Assembly (NCBI RefSeq): GCF_001854185.1
Contig: NZ_CP017603.1
Coordinates: 434,001 to 498,000 of the forward strand
Length of the DNA: 64,000 bases
Reading direction: 5' to 3'
From: Clostridium formicaceticum
Lineage (GTDB): Bacteria; Bacillota; Clostridia; Peptostreptococcales; Natronincolaceae
In this document: one piece after another, positions 18,595-27,618 of the stretch
Position numbering within the stretch: the stretch's first letter is position 1
Layout: each line of letters starts with the position of its first letter
Notes under the pieces: model-generated
What the model was told of the DNA's origin: nothing
Seen by the model: the letters and a program-made list of their open reading frames with translations, nothing else
The model's database searches: none
Program-made: the position numbers and the translations under genes

Positions 18595-18870
18595 TTACTC
18601 ACACTCCGCTATTTCTGCCTCATAATCTTCTAGGGAGGACACATCTAGACTTAACCCTACCTCTGCCAATGTTAAGTTGATTGAAGCCATTTCTTGATAG
18701 CCCTTTTTCATTTTTTCTCTTAGTTTTACTTTGTTTTTTTCCCTTATATATAGTTTCATGGCTTCCCTGACAAATTCACTTCTATTGGTTTCCTCCATAG
18801 AAACTATATAATCTACTTCTTTAAGAAGACTTTCAGGAAGACTAATCATTATCCTTTTAGAATCAGCCAT
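18595..18870 (-). CDS. ndoAI: Ribbon-helix-helix antitoxin (NdoAI/EndoAI)
   Basis: This 91-residue antitoxin is expected to bind and neutralise NdoA and repress its own promoter. Residues 5-47 ([40 protein letters not shown]) form a ribbon-helix-helix DNA-binding domain. The acidic tail ([16 protein letters not shown]) is the likely toxin-binding part. ATG follows GGAGGTG. The pair lies directly downstream of alr, but a gap of about 150 bp allows an independent promoter. Confidence 0.92.
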   Translation of the reverse strand: MADSKRIMISLPESLLKEVDYIVSMEETNRSEFVREAMKLYIREKNKVKLREKMKKGYQEMASINLTLAEVGLSLDVSSLEDYEAEIAECE

Positions 18871-19022
18871 TTTGCACCTCCGGAACTTATCAAGAATTTA
18901 AGCGGTATATACATATATCATCTAGTTTATATATTCCATTATATAACCCATTATATATTATTTATTATAAGTGTGTCAATGTTACGACTAAATTATACAA
19001 GCACCAAAAAAAACATTCTATA

Positions 19023-20195
19023 TTATAATAACAAATTATCTTTTATATATACAAAGTTATTATTTTCCACGTATACCCTTGGAACTCTTTTTCCTACCAT
19101 GCATACAATCTCATAGTTAATGGTACCTAGCTTATAGGCTATATCATCAATCGTATTGCCACTATTGGGATCACTGCTAAATAAACTTACTTCTTCATCT
19201 CTACTTATATCTACACCTGTTGCATCTGCCATACATTGATCCATACAAATTTTACCTACAATAGGAATTTTTTTCCCTTTTACAATAACTTCTGCTTTGT
19301 TGGTTAGCATTCTTGTAAATCCATCGGCATAACCTATAGGCAAAGTAATGATTTTTCTTTCTCCCTTTGTTTTATAGATTAAGCCATAGCTTACCCCTCT
19401 ATCAGCAGGCAATACCTTTACATGAGCTACTCTGGTCTTTAAAGTCATGACTTGTTTTAATTGAACAGCCCCTTTACTTACTTCTGTTGAAGGGTATAAA
19501 CCATATAGCATAATTCCAGCCCTAACCATATCTAGATTCATTTCCGGCAAGTCAATAATGGCAGCGCTGTTTGATACATGTTTAATAGGAATAAAACAAC
19601 CTTCTTTTTCCAATCTATCTACTAGGGACATAAATTTTTGAAATTGATGGTAAGTAAAAGCTTTGTCTGCTTCATCTGCAACAGCAAAGTGGGTAAAAAT
19701 ACCCTCCACTTTTATATGAGGTAATTGAAAAATTTTTTTAATTTCTTCTACAGTTTCCTCCTCTACCTGAAAACCAAGTCTTCCCATTCCCGTATCAATT
19801 TTTAGATGCAGTACCAATTCCTTGTCCTTCTTAACCGCAAGCTGTGAAAAAGCGTACGCCTGTTCATAGGAGTAAATGGTTTGTATAATATTATAATTTA
19901 TTAGCTCCTCTCCCTGCGTTTCTCTTGTATATCCCAGCACCATCAGAGGCACTTCATATCCTGCTTTTCTTAACGCTATCGCCTCCGATAAGGTAGCTAC
20001 TGCTAAACGATCAGCACCGTTCTCTAGGAGGGTTTTTGCAATCACTGTTGCCCCATGTCCATAGCCATCTGCCTTTATAACAGCGCATATTAAAGCTTCT
20101 TTTTTTACTACACGTCTTGCTTCCCGGATATTATGCTTTAAATGATCTAAGTTGATTTCTGCCCACACAGGTCTTAGCTTATCCTTTGTTAACAT
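19023..20195 (-). CDS. alr: Alanine racemase
   Basis: This PLP-dependent enzyme interconverts L- and D-alanine and supplies D-alanine for peptidoglycan. It has 390 residues. The PLP lysine is Lys41 in AVIKADGYGHG. The second catalytic residue is the Tyr in DRGVSYGLIYKT, and the C-terminal beta domain includes GKICMDQCMADATG. ATG is six bases from GGAGG. In spore formers an alr beside a GerS/YdcC-like lipoprotein may act in the spore, as alr2-gerS does in Clostridioides difficile. Whether this copy is vegetative or sporulation-specific cannot be told here. A family A element separates it from the lipoprotein gene. Confidence 0.95.
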   Translation of the reverse strand: MLTKDKLRPVWAEINLDHLKHNIREARRVVKKEALICAVIKADGYGHGATVIAKTLLENGADRLAVATLSEAIALRKAGYEVPLMVLGYTRETQGEELINYNIIQTIYSYEQAYAFSQLAVKKDKELVLHLKIDTGMGRLGFQVEEETVEEIKKIFQLPHIKVEGIFTHFAVADEADKAFTYHQFQKFMSLVDRLEKEGCFIPIKHVSNSAAIIDLPEMNLDMVRAGIMLYGLYPSTEVSKGAVQLKQVMTLKTRVAHVKVLPADRGVSYGLIYKTKGERKIITLPIGYADGFTRMLTNKAEVIVKGKKIPIVGKICMDQCMADATGVDISRDEEVSLFSSDPNSGNTIDDIAYKLGTINYEIVCMVGKRVPRVYVENNNFVYIKDNLLL

Positions 20196-20252
20196 ATATC
20201 CATCCTCCTAGTTAAAATTAGTTCCTTATAAACATCCCACAAGTCTAGTTCT

Positions 20253-20367
20253 TTATCAAATACTTTACTGGGTTAAGACCCCCACTTCTATAAGTGGGCT
20301 TTGAATCAGGTGGAGTAGAGTCTCCATCTGATTCCCCTATGTTCAGCTTTAGCTGGACGAGTTCACT
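20253..20367 (+). repeat. Family A palindromic element, copy 3
   Basis: This 115-bp element is nearly identical to copy 2. It follows CTTTAT and ends GAGTTCACT two bases before the stop codon of the minus-strand lipoprotein gene. It fills the space between that gene and alr. Confidence 0.8.
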
Positions 20368-20369
20368 GG

Positions 20370-20999
20370 TTACGGCAGAGATAAATGAAATAAATTTTCA
20401 TCCAATACAGGGTTATAAATAAAATCTTCATAGTAGACTTTAAACCGTGTTTTTCCTTTGGCATCATAAATATAAAGTTTTTCGGGGATCATCTGTTGTT
20501 TTTCAATCCACAATTCTTGCTGTGAAAAATAATGATTTCCCCCTGGAATTTTTGTAGACAACACAAAGTAATCTTTCCCCTCCAATGTTTCCGTTTCATA
20601 AACTGATTCTTTTGATGTTATATAGTTCTTTAAAAAATATCCTATAAACATCATTTGCTCCTGAGATTGATTAAAATTATCTATTTTCCGCACTTGATTA
20701 ATGGAGGGATGATATAGCCAAGCTGTCTTTCCATTATAAATTGTCAAGTTACCCTTTAGCGTAGATGGTGCCAGCACTTCTAACCTATATTGGTTTGGCG
20801 CTTTAAAAATTTGTTGAAAAACATATTCCACTTCTTCTTTTCCATTGTCTATGTAAATTTTAACAGTACACTGATAGCTCTCCATGGTACTGATTTTCTG
20901 TTGTATTTTATAGTACATTTCTTCATCGGTAGGTTGTCGACAAGCACTTAAACAATACATCATTCCAAAAATAATAAAGACAACCTTCCAATGCTTCAC
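20370..20999 (-). CDS. LolA-fold sporulation/germination-type lipoprotein (GerS/YdcC-like)
   Basis: This 209-residue lipoprotein has a signal peptide ending in lipobox CLSAC, with the lipidated Cys at 20. The body matches the LolA/LppX-like fold, including YQCTVKIYIDNGKEEVEYVFQQIFKAPNQYRLEVL, TAWLYHPSINQVRKI and GNHYFSQQELWIEKQQMIPEKLYIYD. Its place between acpS and alr matches ydcC in Bacillus and gerS (next to alr2) in C. difficile, where GerS supports cortex hydrolysis during germination. Function here is inferred from family and neighbours. The start is GTG at 20999 after GGGGGAA. Confidence 0.8.
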   Translation of the reverse strand: MKHWKVVFIIFGMMYCLSACRQPTDEEMYYKIQQKISTMESYQCTVKIYIDNGKEEVEYVFQQIFKAPNQYRLEVLAPSTLKGNLTIYNGKTAWLYHPSINQVRKIDNFNQSQEQMMFIGYFLKNYITSKESVYETETLEGKDYFVLSTKIPGGNHYFSQQELWIEKQQMIPEKLYIYDAKGKTRFKVYYEDFIYNPVLDENLFHLSLP

Positions 21000-21077
21000 T
21001 AACGATTCCCCCTTCTCTCTATTTAGATAGCATTCATCCCAATTCAGACTAAATTTTTCTAAAAGTCCTCTTAAGTT

Positions 21078-21104
21078 GTCATTCTAAGCGTAGCAAAGAA
21101 TCTT
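21078..21104. repeat. Fragment of the GTCATTCTGAGCG-type dispersed repeat
   Basis: GTCATTCTAAGCGTAGCAAA followed by GAATCTT matches a short palindromic motif widely dispersed in unrelated bacterial genomes. It lies between acpS and the lipoprotein gene. Only one unit is present. Confidence 0.6.
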
Positions 21105-21129
21105 GTTACGTCTAAAGCAACTTATAAAA

Positions 21130-21498
21130 TCATAATGCTATAGCTTGAGCCACAGCATATAGTTTACTATGGGATATTGATACCCATATTTCTTTTATAT
21201 CTTTACTATATGCAATTTCAATAGCATTATTATGCAATTTTATGAGCGGTTTTCCTAAGGAATCTTTTTTTACTTCAATATCCCGCCATGCTAATCCCCG
21301 AATACCCGTGCCTAAAGCCTTTACTGCCGCTTCCTTAGCAGCAAAAAAACCTGCAATTGTAGAGGACGAATTATTTTTTTCTTCAAACAAGATTCTCTCT
21401 TCCTGTGTGAATACTTTTTCTAAAAACCTTGGATTTTTCTTCATCGCCCCTTCGATACGATGAATTTCTATAATGTCTATACCTAATCCTTTGATCAT
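21130..21498 (-). CDS. acpS: Holo-[acyl-carrier-protein] synthase
   Basis: This enzyme transfers 4'-phosphopantetheine from coenzyme A to acyl carrier protein, activating fatty acid synthesis. The 122-residue length is typical. It has GLGIDIIEIHRIEGA with the metal-binding Asp8, and FFAAKEAAVKALGTGI with the second acidic ligand Glu. A conserved WVSISHS segment is near the C-terminus. ATG follows GAGGTAAAAAT. It lies 19 bp after the coiled-coil gene, so they are probably co-transcribed. Confidence 0.95.
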   Translation of the reverse strand: MIKGLGIDIIEIHRIEGAMKKNPRFLEKVFTQEERILFEEKNNSSSTIAGFFAAKEAAVKALGTGIRGLAWRDIEVKKDSLGKPLIKLHNNAIEIAYSKDIKEIWVSISHSKLYAVAQAIAL

Positions 21499-21517
21499 AT
21501 TTTTACCTCACATTTTT

Positions 21518-22141
21518 TTAATCTTTTGGTGCAATTGAATAGTGCAAATCCAGTTTTTCCATCTCCTCATGCCCCATCATCATATGTAAGAAAGAGTATA
21601 GGGATTCAATCCTTTGTTCTACTTCTACTTTTTCATCCCTCAAATCCCCTAGTTTTTCTCTTAACTGCGCAATTTCCCTATCAATGGCTGATAGCTTACT
21701 ATCATTGGTTTTTATATCCTTATAAGCAATTTTAATGGTTTCTTTTAATAAATGTAGATTGATTTCTTCTATGTCTATATGATGTGTATCTATACTTTCT
21801 TTTACTAAATCAATTTCAGCATTGATCCTATTAATATCCTCCCTGCAGGCTTCTAATTCCTCTAGAACATCTTCCTGTCCCTTTGTATTCAGTAAATCTG
21901 ATAAGTGTAAAATTTTATTCATTAACTTTTCTTTGGTTTGCTTTAAACCATCTAGTTGCTGCACTAAGATTTTTTCTTCATTGACCAGGCCCTCTAAGCG
22001 TTTTGCTATTCCCTGCACGCCTCTAGTTTTATTGCCTTCCATAATATGATTCCATTGTTTATCCTTTATTAAAATAGGTATACGATTCTTTTTTATGATT
22101 TTTTCATCTATATTGATGTTGATAGCTCTTTTAAAAAACAT
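21518..22141 (-). CDS. Coiled-coil protein of unknown function
   Basis: This 207-residue cytoplasmic protein is predicted to be almost wholly helical. Heptad-like patterns run from about residue 50 to 190 (EEKILVQQLDGLKQTKEKLMNKILHL; DREIAQLREKLGDLRDEKVEVEQRIESLYSFL). No enzyme motif is seen. ATG at 22141 (MFFKRAIN) is six bases after GAGG, which fits better than the opening codon of the frame at 22168. It lies directly upstream of acpS. Function unknown. Confidence 0.7.
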   Translation of the reverse strand: MFFKRAININIDEKIIKKNRIPILIKDKQWNHIMEGNKTRGVQGIAKRLEGLVNEEKILVQQLDGLKQTKEKLMNKILHLSDLLNTKGQEDVLEELEACREDINRINAEIDLVKESIDTHHIDIEEINLHLLKETIKIAYKDIKTNDSKLSAIDREIAQLREKLGDLRDEKVEVEQRIESLYSFLHMMMGHEEMEKLDLHYSIAPKD

Positions 22142-22419
22142 GCTAATCCTCTTTTCTAATAAAATCAACGCTAACTTACTTGCTTCAGTTGTGCAATTAT
22201 ACGCTCATTTCAAGCATTTACAGCACTAAAGTTCCTTCCAAAAAAAGTCCTAAAATTTGCACAAATCCAGTTATATTATTTTATTCGTTATTTTCTTTTA
22301 GATTCCTTCTAGTTCTATAGTAGGATTTTAAAAGCTCTTTTTGTATTTATCTTTATTGTATCATTATTTTCTTGTTATGTTTTATAGGATTATGGAAAAA
22401 ATATTGAAGAGGTGATACG

Positions 22420-23409
22420 ATGACAAACAAAAAGACTATAAAAAACTTTCATCTTTTTGTAACAATATTATTGATGCTGATCCTATTTTTATCAGCCTGC
22501 AATCTCAATCCCCAAAGACCACAACAAAAGGAGGGAACAAATAAACCGCCAGAAGTCCCAACAGTATTAGACGAAATGTACACCGAAATCCTAACCCTTA
22601 TGTATGATATTGACTCTATCGAAGGCATCCAAATAGGAATCTCTGAAAAAGAAAATCAGGAAGCCCCATCAAGTGAAGAAGCACAAATTCAAATAGAAAC
22701 ACAAGGAGAATTAGAGACAGAGGCAAAGATAGAACCCCCAAAAAATGATGAAGCGATAAGTGGTCAGGATATGACAAGATTTATTGAAAAAAATATAGTG
22801 GTTACTCCCTTATTAGAAGAAGAAGATATAGAGGGCGAGGCATCTGAAGTGGAAGCACCTCCCGAAGAAATAGAAGAGATTTGGTTTGAAATCAATAGTC
22901 AAATCCAGCAATTACATAGAAAATGGAATATTTTAGAAGCAGATTTGCGGGATGTTAATGCACCCCAAGACCAAATCAAAGCCTTTGAAGAGACTTTAAC
23001 AACAGCTTCTTTAGAAGTCATGGAACAAAAAGTCATAGAAAGTTTACTCTCTCTCAATGAGCTTACACAGCATTTGGCTGATTTTAGAAATTCCTTTACC
23101 TCCAAAGTGCCGGGTCAAGTTTTCAAGATGAGGTATCATATCCGTCATAGCATCATTCACGCTTCCATCGAGGAGTATGATAAGGCACAGGAACAGATTG
23201 ATAAAGTAAAAGAAATAAAGAATGGTTTGCAAGCAGAATTAGTTGAGATGGGGGCTACCCAAGTTCTTCAAAAATTTGACCTTTCTATTGAGGATTTAGA
23301 AAATCAGATGAAACTCAAAAACTTTAGCCTAGTGCAGACAGATGGAGCTATTGTTGTAAAAAATACTGTCCTTATGGAAGATGCTTATAGTAGTCATGTA
23401 GAAGAATAA
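22420..23409 (+). CDS. Acidic lipoprotein of unknown function
   Basis: This 329-residue protein has a signal peptide ending in lipobox LSAC, with Cys27 as the likely lipidated residue. Residues 60-150 are a low-complexity Glu-rich linker (EEEDIEGEASEVEAPPEEIEE). The rest is helical, with motifs such as EIWFEINSQIQQLHRKWN and SIIHASIEEYDKAQEQIDKVKE that suggest a helical bundle or coiled coil. It is one of the few plus-strand genes, divergent from the acpS unit, with its own hairpin terminator. ATG follows GAGGTGATACG. Function unknown. Confidence 0.8.
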   Translation: MTNKKTIKNFHLFVTILLMLILFLSACNLNPQRPQQKEGTNKPPEVPTVLDEMYTEILTLMYDIDSIEGIQIGISEKENQEAPSSEEAQIQIETQGELETEAKIEPPKNDEAISGQDMTRFIEKNIVVTPLLEEEDIEGEASEVEAPPEEIEEIWFEINSQIQQLHRKWNILEADLRDVNAPQDQIKAFEETLTTASLEVMEQKVIESLLSLNELTQHLADFRNSFTSKVPGQVFKMRYHIRHSIIHASIEEYDKAQEQIDKVKEIKNGLQAELVEMGATQVLQKFDLSIEDLENQMKLKNFSLVQTDGAIVVKNTVLMEDAYSSHVEE

Positions 23410-23435
23410 GACCTTAACCTAGAAAAACACTTGAT

Positions 23436-23480
23436 AAACCAATAGAGCTGCTTACAGTAGCTCTATTGGTTTGTGTCTTT
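23436..23480. terminator. Bidirectional terminator between lipoprotein and antiporter genes
   Basis: AAACCAATAGAGCT pairs exactly with AGCTCTATTGGTTT around a nine-base loop and is followed by TTGTGTCTTTT on the plus strand. It separates converging genes. Confidence 0.8.
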
Positions 23481-23497
23481 TAGCTAAAGCAATTCAC

Positions 23498-25330
23498 TTA
23501 AAATCCTGAAAACAGTAAAAACGCCAATATAACTGTTAAAAGAATCGCATAAATAAATACATCACCAAAAATAATTCTGTTTTCATATTCTTTCACGCAA
23601 TAGTTAGGAAATTTTTCAACAAAAGTAGTCACAGGTGTATAAACATAGGTTTCTGTATTTGCCCAACGTGGTAAATGCAAATGGAATAAATGATATTTAG
23701 AGCCTATGATGAACATCCCGAAACCTAGTGTATACACACCTATCATTCCCACTAAATCTTTAGCATTCCAAAAGTTCATGTCTACAATATATTTTTCAAT
23801 AAAGGTAGGACTGTAGGAGAATGCCGTCACTGTCGGTATAAATAGTTTATCTAACAACATATAAGGTCTCAGACCTATAATAACAATAAAAACGGCTAGT
23901 ACCCCCATAGCCATATTCATTCTATGATGATCACCTTCTATATCCTGATATTTTTCCTTCATGTCCCCTAAAAAAATATAAGAGAAAAATTTAATAAAAG
24001 AGCAAACTGTTCCCGCACTAACAAGTTTAAAAAATAACTCTGCGTATTTAAAGGAAGGATGACCATATTCATAGGCCTCAATAATAGCATGATGAAGGAT
24101 AGACTTACTAGCAAAGCCATTGAATCCTGGCATTCCTGTAATACCCAGCACTGCTATTAAACACAAAACTGCAGTGACTGGCATCTTTCTCCATAAGCCA
24201 CCAAGTTCATACATATTTAATTCCTTCGTTCTCATATAGACAAGACCCGCCACCATGAAAAGCAATACTTTAAATAAAGAATGATTCAACATATGATAAA
24301 TACTACCAATAAAACCCATGGGACCTTGATAGCCTAAATAGGCGGCTACACCAATCCCCATGATTACATAGCCCATCTGACTTACACTGTGATAAGCTAA
24401 CATTTTTTTCATATTTCCTTGCTGCAACGCCATAAATACACCCACCAACATGGTTAAAATACCAAGCCATATAATAATGACACCAATGTGGTTAGACACC
24501 TGCCATATCAAACTACTTATAGTAGTTATATCACTTAAATCGACTGAAAAAATAACAGACACTACCTTCAACATACCATAAGCTCCTACCTTCATCAGAA
24601 TACCTGAAGATAAGGCATTTACAGAAATTGGTGCTCCCCCATAAATTTTAGGCACCCAAAAGTGGAAAGGAAACATAGCACTTTTAATACCAAATCCAAT
24701 AATTAGAAAGGCTGCAATAATATACTTAACAAAATTCATCTCAGTGAATTGAACAGCAAGATTCGTCCATTCAAAACTACCTGTATAAGCAGAAAGCATA
24801 AGAATACCACTTAAAATACTCAATCCCCCAATAATTCCCATATAAATATACACATTTCCTGCCTTCAACTGTTCTTCACCTCTATGATATACCATTAAAG
24901 CGTAAGAACTAAAGGTCATCATTTCAAAGAACAAGAAAAAACTTAATAAATCTCCAGCCATCAAAGTTCCTATCGTAGAAATATAGGTAATTGTATAAAA
25001 GAAGTAGTTGATTTCTTCTAAGCTATAAAAACCTATAATAAGCCATAAAACACCTGCCAGTAAGATAAAAAGATAATTTAATAGGTCAATTTTCAAGATG
25101 ATACCCGTTTCAAAAATACTGCCAATCTCATAAATCACCGGACCCTTTAACACTTGTTTATAGGTCATAGCAACAAATATTGTCGTCAGTAATATAAAAG
25201 CCTTGACAACGTTTCTCCTGATTTTTGCACCTCTTTCACCCGTAAAGGGTATCACTAATACTTCTAAAACCGTAAACCCTACTACCAAAAAAGGCAAACC
25301 CATTCGTACAACCGCTGCACCTATATCCAT
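23498..25330 (-). CDS. NuoL/MrpA-type antiporter-like subunit, diverged copy
   Basis: This protein of about 610 residues has some 16 membrane segments and the Proton_antipo_M core. FFLFFEMMTFSSYALMV keeps the essential membrane Glu, GFGIKSAMFPFHFW keeps the Lys, and MKKMLAYHSVSQMGYVIMGIG matches the discontinuous-helix region. The segment after the Lys reads VPKIYGGAPISVNALSSG instead of the usual LPxAHxxAPTPxSALLSG, so the conserved His is missing. It is a clear tandem paralogue of the next gene upstream. ATG at 25330 sits after GAGGAGG, better than the frame opening at 25393. It likely forms a proton or sodium channel subunit of the Mrp complex; whether it is still active is open. Confidence 0.88.
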   Translation of the reverse strand: MDIGAAVVRMGLPFLVVGFTVLEVLVIPFTGERGAKIRRNVVKAFILLTTIFVAMTYKQVLKGPVIYEIGSIFETGIILKIDLLNYLFILLAGVLWLIIGFYSLEEINYFFYTITYISTIGTLMAGDLLSFFLFFEMMTFSSYALMVYHRGEEQLKAGNVYIYMGIIGGLSILSGILMLSAYTGSFEWTNLAVQFTEMNFVKYIIAAFLIIGFGIKSAMFPFHFWVPKIYGGAPISVNALSSGILMKVGAYGMLKVVSVIFSVDLSDITTISSLIWQVSNHIGVIIIWLGILTMLVGVFMALQQGNMKKMLAYHSVSQMGYVIMGIGVAAYLGYQGPMGFIGSIYHMLNHSLFKVLLFMVAGLVYMRTKELNMYELGGLWRKMPVTAVLCLIAVLGITGMPGFNGFASKSILHHAIIEAYEYGHPSFKYAELFFKLVSAGTVCSFIKFFSYIFLGDMKEKYQDIEGDHHRMNMAMGVLAVFIVIIGLRPYMLLDKLFIPTVTAFSYSPTFIEKYIVDMNFWNAKDLVGMIGVYTLGFGMFIIGSKYHLFHLHLPRWANTETYVYTPVTTFVEKFPNYCVKEYENRIIFGDVFIYAILLTVILAFLLFSGF

Positions 25331-25392
25331 CTTTATCCTCCTCTCTTGTATGAGTAAAACCAAGGGAACCCTAAAGGCCCCCTTATATTTCA

Positions 25393-27444
25393 CTAACCAA
25401 ATCTTACTAATAAAGCCAATGTTGTTACTAAGACAATGGCATAAATAATTACATCACTCTTAATAATAGCTGTTTCATATCGATCTGTAACAGTATGAGA
25501 TATACCTAAAACCCCTTTGTACAATGGCTTATAGAGCATATTTTCTACACTTAACCATGTTGGTAAATGAAGATGAAATAAGTGGTACTTTTTACCTAGT
25601 ACAAATATAGCTATACCTAGTAGATAGACCCATACCATACCCACCATGTCATGACCATTAAAGAAGTTCATATCTACAAGATATTTGTCTATAAAAGCAG
25701 GGTCATAGGTTAAACTCCTAGCTGCCGGTATAATAAACTGATTAAATATATACCCAGGAGATTGCCCGATGAAAATAATCAAAAGAGCTAATCCTGCCAT
25801 AGCCATATCCATCATACCTTTTTCTCCCTCTATGTCCTTGTACTTATCAGGACATTTCCCTAGAAATACATAACTAAATAATTTTATAAAAGAACATACT
25901 GTTCCTGCACTTACAATTGTAAAAAGAATTTCTGCATATTTAAAGGAATGATGACCATACTCATAGGCCTCAATAATAGCATGATGAAGGATAGATTTGC
26001 TGGCAAAGCCATTGAACCCTGGCATTCCAGTTATTCCTAATGCCGCTATAATGGTAACAAAGGCTGTAAAGGGCAGTTTTTTCCATAACCCTCCCAGCTT
26101 ATACATATCTAGCTCGTGGGTTCTCATATATACTAGCCCTACTGCCATAAATAGTAGTGCCTTAAACAAAGCATGGTTGATAATATGATAAATACTTCCG
26201 GAAAAACCCATTGCACCTTTATAACCTAAATAAGCAGCTACGCCTATACCCATAATGATATAACCCATCTGACTAATACTATGATAAGCTAACATTTTTT
26301 TCATATTGCTTTGCTGCAGTGCCATAAAAACCCCTACAAGCATGGTGATAATGCCTATCCAAATAATTAGTGCACCTAGTTTTTGAGATACCTCCCACAA
26401 AGGATCTTTATAACTACTGATCTCCTCTATACTGGGTACAAAGATACTGGTAGCTATCCTCAATATTCCATAAGCCCCTACTTTAATCAATATCCCTGAT
26501 AATAGTGCACTGGCAGGGGTAGGCGCCACCGGATGAGCTTTAGGCAACCAAATATGCAAAGGAAGCATCCCCGCCTTTATGCCAAAACCAACAACAAAAA
26601 GAATCGTAATCAAATACTTTATCCATCCTAAGCCCTGTAATGCGGAAGCAAGAGGGACAAATTCTAAAGTATTGGTATGGGTAACCAACAAAATCATCCC
26701 TAATAGAATACATAGGCCACCACTTACCCCCATATAAATATAGCTATCTCCCGCCAATATCGATTCCTTGGACTGATTATGGGCTACCAACATATAAGAG
26801 CTAAAGGTCATCAGTTCAAAGAATAAAAACATCGTCAAAAGGTCTCCTGCCATAACTGTTCCCAAAATACCACCGAAGGTTACAGACATCCAAAGGTAGA
26901 AGCGATTGCGATGTCGCTCTATCCCCATATAATCATGGGCATAAATGCTCACCAAAAACCAAAGAATACCAGCAGTTGCTGCCATAAGAAAACTCAACAT
27001 ATCTACATGAAAAGTTAATCCGTATCCAAATAGACCACCTAGAGTATAGTGGATACTCCCTCGGGCCACCTGTGGATACATGGCTAAAATTAAGATAAAA
27101 CTAATAAAGGTATTATCCACTACTGTTGAATCCCGTAGATTTTCAGATCTTCTTCCTAAAATGGCTTCTAATGGGCCTCCTATTAGAGGAAACATAATCA
27201 CCACTAAAGGTAATGCTTTAAACCCTGTGATTGTTCCAACAAACTCCGGTCCTATTCTTATAACCCTTTGTAGAGCACTACCTTCCATCCGTGTTAAAAT
27301 TACAAAAGCAAAAACACAAGCAATTGTAACGAAGAACACAAAAATACTGTTGATGCAGAAATAGTCTAAAGGATGCTTTTTAAAAGAATCTTTTAGGCCT
27401 TTCTGAAAGCCACCATTTTTTTTCATTGATTCTGAAGCTTTCAT
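25393..27444 (-). CDS. NuoL/MrpA-type antiporter-like subunit
   Basis: This is an integral membrane subunit of 683 residues related to the N-terminal part of MrpA and to NuoL. Key motifs are intact: FLFFELMTFSSYMLVAH, GFGIKAGMLPLHIWLPKAHPVAPTPASALLSG and MKKMLAYHSISQMGYIIMGIGVAAYLGY. The N-terminus has a cytoplasmic Lys-rich stretch, and the C-terminus a long extension with KKYHLFHLHLPTWL, also found in its neighbour. ATG at 27444 is ten bases from GGAGG; a TTG at 27450 is too close. It lies 174 bp after mrpD with a family C remnant between. Mrp complexes exchange Na+ for H+, which suits alkaline or saline habitats. Confidence 0.9.
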   Translation of the reverse strand: MKASESMKKNGGFQKGLKDSFKKHPLDYFCINSIFVFFVTIACVFAFVILTRMEGSALQRVIRIGPEFVGTITGFKALPLVVIMFPLIGGPLEAILGRRSENLRDSTVVDNTFISFILILAMYPQVARGSIHYTLGGLFGYGLTFHVDMLSFLMAATAGILWFLVSIYAHDYMGIERHRNRFYLWMSVTFGGILGTVMAGDLLTMFLFFELMTFSSYMLVAHNQSKESILAGDSYIYMGVSGGLCILLGMILLVTHTNTLEFVPLASALQGLGWIKYLITILFVVGFGIKAGMLPLHIWLPKAHPVAPTPASALLSGILIKVGAYGILRIATSIFVPSIEEISSYKDPLWEVSQKLGALIIWIGIITMLVGVFMALQQSNMKKMLAYHSISQMGYIIMGIGVAAYLGYKGAMGFSGSIYHIINHALFKALLFMAVGLVYMRTHELDMYKLGGLWKKLPFTAFVTIIAALGITGMPGFNGFASKSILHHAIIEAYEYGHHSFKYAEILFTIVSAGTVCSFIKLFSYVFLGKCPDKYKDIEGEKGMMDMAMAGLALLIIFIGQSPGYIFNQFIIPAARSLTYDPAFIDKYLVDMNFFNGHDMVGMVWVYLLGIAIFVLGKKYHLFHLHLPTWLSVENMLYKPLYKGVLGISHTVTDRYETAIIKSDVIIYAIVLVTTLALLVRFG

Positions 27445-27588
27445 TAACAATACGCCTCCATCTAATTTAATCTCTTACTTAATTTTATTCTAATACATAA
27501 TAATCGTACTATCAAAGGAAATTTATTAACATAAATTTCACAATAAAGTGCATTATTTCCTATATTAAGATAATACTTATCTACAGAC

Positions 27589-27618
27589 ATTAAAATTTAA
27601 GTTTAAGATGCATACCTA
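27589..27618. repeat. Solo end of a family C element
   Basis: ATTAAAATTTAAGTTTAAGA followed by TGCATACC resembles the right-hand end of the element at 45014-45127. It abuts the mrpD stop codon. No partner arm is seen. Confidence 0.4.

Noticed and set aside
18595-18602. 8-bp overlap of ndoA with ndoAI from the GTG at 18602
   Set aside because: That GTG lies in the ribosome site; a TTG nine bases later gives the standard EndoA N-terminus and length.
82-20367. Family A copies as a CRISPR array
   Set aside because: Only three copies, far apart, in both orientations and each about 115 bp with no regular spacers.
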